This document shows, one piece after another, positions 7,277 through 8,604 of a stretch of DNA of 8,604 nucleotides. Every line of letters starts with the position of its first letter. Position 1 is the first letter of the stretch. Made by a program: the position numbers and the translations under genes. The notes below the pieces were generated by a model. That model was not told where the DNA came from and ran no database searches. It saw only the letters and a list, made by a program, of their open reading frames with translations. The DNA comes from Muribaculaceae bacterium. GTDB lineage: Bacteria; Bacteroidota; Bacteroidia; Bacteroidales; Muribaculaceae. The DNA is taken from positions 1 to 8,604 of the forward strand of contig JAICZO010000192.1 in the NCBI GenBank assembly GCA_029057255.1, read 5' to 3'.

Positions 7277-8422
7277 ATGAAAAAATTCTCGATTCTTCTG
7301 GCATCGGCAGCTATGCTCTTCGGCGCCGTATCGTGTAGCGAAGAGGATGGTCCCGCCAAGCCCTCCATCGACGGAATCACCGACTACGACAACGTGACCA
7401 ATGCCGGCAACGGCGGCGGTGTGGCCGGTTTCTATGTGCTCAACGAAGGCAACATGGGCTTCAACAAGGCTACAATCGACTTCTTCGACTATGAAAAAGG
7501 CCGCTATGCGCGCAATCTCTTCCCCGAAGCCAATCCCGACGAAGTCCTCGCCCTCGGCGACATGGGCAACGACATCGCTGTCTACGGCGACCGCCTCTTC
7601 ATCGTTGTCAACGGCTCCAACAAGGTCGAAGTCCTCGAGGCAGGTACAGCCCGCCGCATCGGCCAGCTTGACGTAAGCTCGCCCCGCTACATCGCCTTCG
7701 ACGGCGACTGCTGCTATGTGACAAGCTACGTGGGCGGTGAGGCCGGCAAAGGCTCGGTACAGCGCTTCGACATCAAGACCCTCAAGAACACCGGCAGCGT
7801 TTCTGTCGGCATCTCGCCCGAAGAAATGGCTATGGTGGCCGGCAAGCTCTATGTGGCCAACTCGGCAGACTTCAACACCGGTACTTTCGACAACACTATC
7901 TCGGTGGTAGACCTGGCTTCGTTCAAGGCTGAGACTCCCATCGAAGTGGAAGTCAACATGCACCACCTCCGCGCCGCTGCCGACGGCACTCTCTGGGTGA
8001 ACTCGCGCGGCAACTATGCCGACAAGAGCTCGGCTGTCTTCATGCTCGAGAACAAGGACGGCAAAGGCTATGAAGTGGCCAAGGCCTTCAATATCAACTG
8101 CGACAACTTCACCATCGGCAACGGCAAGGTGTACTTCTACGGCACCACCTACGACGAGAACTGGAACGCCACCTACAACTACGGCATGATTGACGCCGCC
8201 ACAGCCGAACTCCTCCCCGGCAGCTTCATCACCGACGGCACAGAGAAGTCAATCGCGACTCCCTACTGCATCGCAGTGCAGCCCGGCACCGGCGACATCT
8301 TCATCACCGATGCCAAGGACTACGTAAGCTCCGGCGCCGTCATCTGCTACAGCAAGGACGGACGCAAGCAGTGGTCGGTAAAGGCCGGCGACATCCCCGG
8401 ACACATCGCCTTCCTGAAGTAA
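7277..8422 (+). CDS. Surface-type lipoprotein with DUF5074/YncE-like beta-propeller
   Basis: A 381-residue predicted lipoprotein. The signal peptide MKKFSILLASAAMLFGAVSC ends in a lipobox with Cys20 as the acylated residue. It is followed directly by SEEDG, an acidic stretch resembling the lipoprotein export signal of Bacteroidetes surface lipoproteins, so exposure on the outer face of the outer membrane is likely. The mature part has repeating propeller-like units: GFYVLNEGNMGFNKATIDFF (51-70), LGDMGNDIAVYGDRLFIVVN (92-111), SPRYIAFDGDCCYVTSYVGG, SPEEMAMVAGKLYVANSADF and TPYCIAVQPGTGDIFITDAK. This is the DUF5074/YncE pattern, which includes BtuG-like surface binders of vitamin B12, but no btuB or cobalamin riboswitch is nearby, so the ligand is unknown. 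Ile codons are 21 ATC, 2 ATT and 0 ATA. No clear promoter or Shine-Dalgarno sequence lies in the 53-base A/C-rich gap upstream. Confidence 0.85.
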   Translation: MKKFSILLASAAMLFGAVSCSEEDGPAKPSIDGITDYDNVTNAGNGGGVAGFYVLNEGNMGFNKATIDFFDYEKGRYARNLFPEANPDEVLALGDMGNDIAVYGDRLFIVVNGSNKVEVLEAGTARRIGQLDVSSPRYIAFDGDCCYVTSYVGGEAGKGSVQRFDIKTLKNTGSVSVGISPEEMAMVAGKLYVANSADFNTGTFDNTISVVDLASFKAETPIEVEVNMHHLRAAADGTLWVNSRGNYADKSSAVFMLENKDGKGYEVAKAFNINCDNFTIGNGKVYFYGTTYDENWNATYNYGMIDAATAELLPGSFITDGTEKSIATPYCIAVQPGTGDIFITDAKDYVSSGAVICYSKDGRKQWSVKAGDIPGHIAFLK

Positions 8423-8428
8423 TCTCTG

Positions 8429-8467
8429 CGGCTTACTCCTCGACGAAGGTGTTGAAGGAGTGAGCCG
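8429..8467 (+). terminator. Strong 12-bp stem-loop just after the lipoprotein gene, no U-tract
   Basis: CGGCTTACTCCT (8429-8440) pairs with AGGAGTGAGCCG (8456-8467), leaving a 15-base loop. All 12 positions pair in the plus-strand RNA, one as U·G; in minus-strand RNA that position is an A/C mismatch, favouring a role in plus-strand transcripts. It begins six bases after the TAA. There is no following T-run, so it may be a 3'-end stabiliser or part of a bipartite terminator instead of a classic intrinsic terminator. Confidence 0.4.
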
Positions 8468-8546
8468 GAAGAGTCTCCGATATCGAGCCCCCCGAAGCAG
8501 GCAATGCCGCTTTGAGGGGCTTGTCGCTTAGACCCCGTTCCCCACC
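8433..8546 (-). pseudogene. Possible relic: C-terminal tail of a glycoside hydrolase-like gene
   Basis: In this minus-strand frame 37 codons run into a TAA at 8435-8433, with an in-frame stop at 8549-8547 closing the upstream side. The last residues, SETLPAHSFNTFVEE, resemble the C-terminal strand of GH30 and similar Bacteroidetes glycoside hydrolases ('LPahSfnTfv'). There is no start codon or upstream domain within the window, so this would be a degraded 3' end. The similarity is from memory and short; the frame also overlaps both stem-loops, so chance coding-like sequence is a real alternative. Confidence 0.35.
8486..8521. other. Second strong imperfect stem-loop
   Basis: AGCCCC (8486-8491) pairs with GGGGCT (8516-8521); inside it AAGC (8495-8498) pairs with GCTT (8509-8512) and GGC with GCC around an AAT loop. 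A C-G and a G·U pair partly bridge the internal loop and one A is bulged, giving about 15 pairs. There is no T-run on either side. It lies 19 bases after the first stem-loop, in the stretch without an intact gene. Confidence 0.45.
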
Positions 8547-8586
8547 TTAGATTTGCATCGGCAAACCGAAACTGAAATAGAAGTGG

Positions 8587-8594
8587 TAAATTTG
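8587..8594 (+). promoter_or_regulatory. Candidate -7 box of a promoter reading out of the window
   Basis: TAAATTTG at 8587-8594 matches the Bacteroidetes -7 consensus TAnnTTTG exactly, and the surrounding 30 bases turn AT-rich after GC-rich sequence. No TTTG box lies at the usual distance upstream (the nearest, 8552-8555, is 31 bases away), so the call is tentative. It would serve a plus-strand gene beyond the right edge. Confidence 0.4.
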
Positions 8595-8604
8595 CAGTAA
8601 GAAT

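Overview
The window looks like chromosomal DNA of a high-GC member of the Bacteroidales. Start codons lack clear Shine-Dalgarno sequences. Both strong promoter candidates carry the Bacteroides-type -7 box TAnnTTTG. The gene families also fit: a carboxynorspermidine synthase, a WaaP-like LPS kinase, and a surface lipoprotein with an acidic stretch after its lipid cysteine. The high GC points to a Muribaculaceae-like gut organism; this is inference, with no marker gene to prove it.

Layout: a roughly 150-bp divergent intergenic region (4736-4885) splits the window. To the left, on the minus strand, five genes form one apparent operon read from 4735 down to 1: a flippase-like membrane protein, carboxynorspermidine synthase, a GT4 glycosyltransferase, a WaaP/Kdo-type kinase, and a WaaE-like GT2 glycosyltransferase cut by the window edge. 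The last three are joined by 4-base ATGA overlaps. The set reads as a cell-envelope (LPS/lipooligosaccharide core) cassette with a polyamine gene embedded in it.

To the right, on the plus strand, lie rbfA, a LolC/LolE-type lipoprotein-releasing permease (GTGA overlap with rbfA), a radical SAM protein of the COG0731 type two bases later, and, after a 53-base gap, a lipoprotein with a DUF5074/YncE-like beta-propeller. The lipoprotein gene has sharply different codon use (no ATA among 23 Ile codons, against 13 of 24 in the gene before it), suggesting high expression.

The last 180 bases (8423-8604) hold no intact gene. They contain two strong stem-loops, a 37-codon minus-strand frame that reads like the C-terminal tail of a glycoside hydrolase but is closed upstream by an in-frame stop, and a TAnnTTTG promoter box pointing out of the window.

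I found no mobile element, CRISPR array, tRNA or rRNA. I do not see a clearly new system. The most unusual points are the polyamine gene inside an LPS operon, the codon-biased surface lipoprotein, and the gene relic with hairpins at the right edge.
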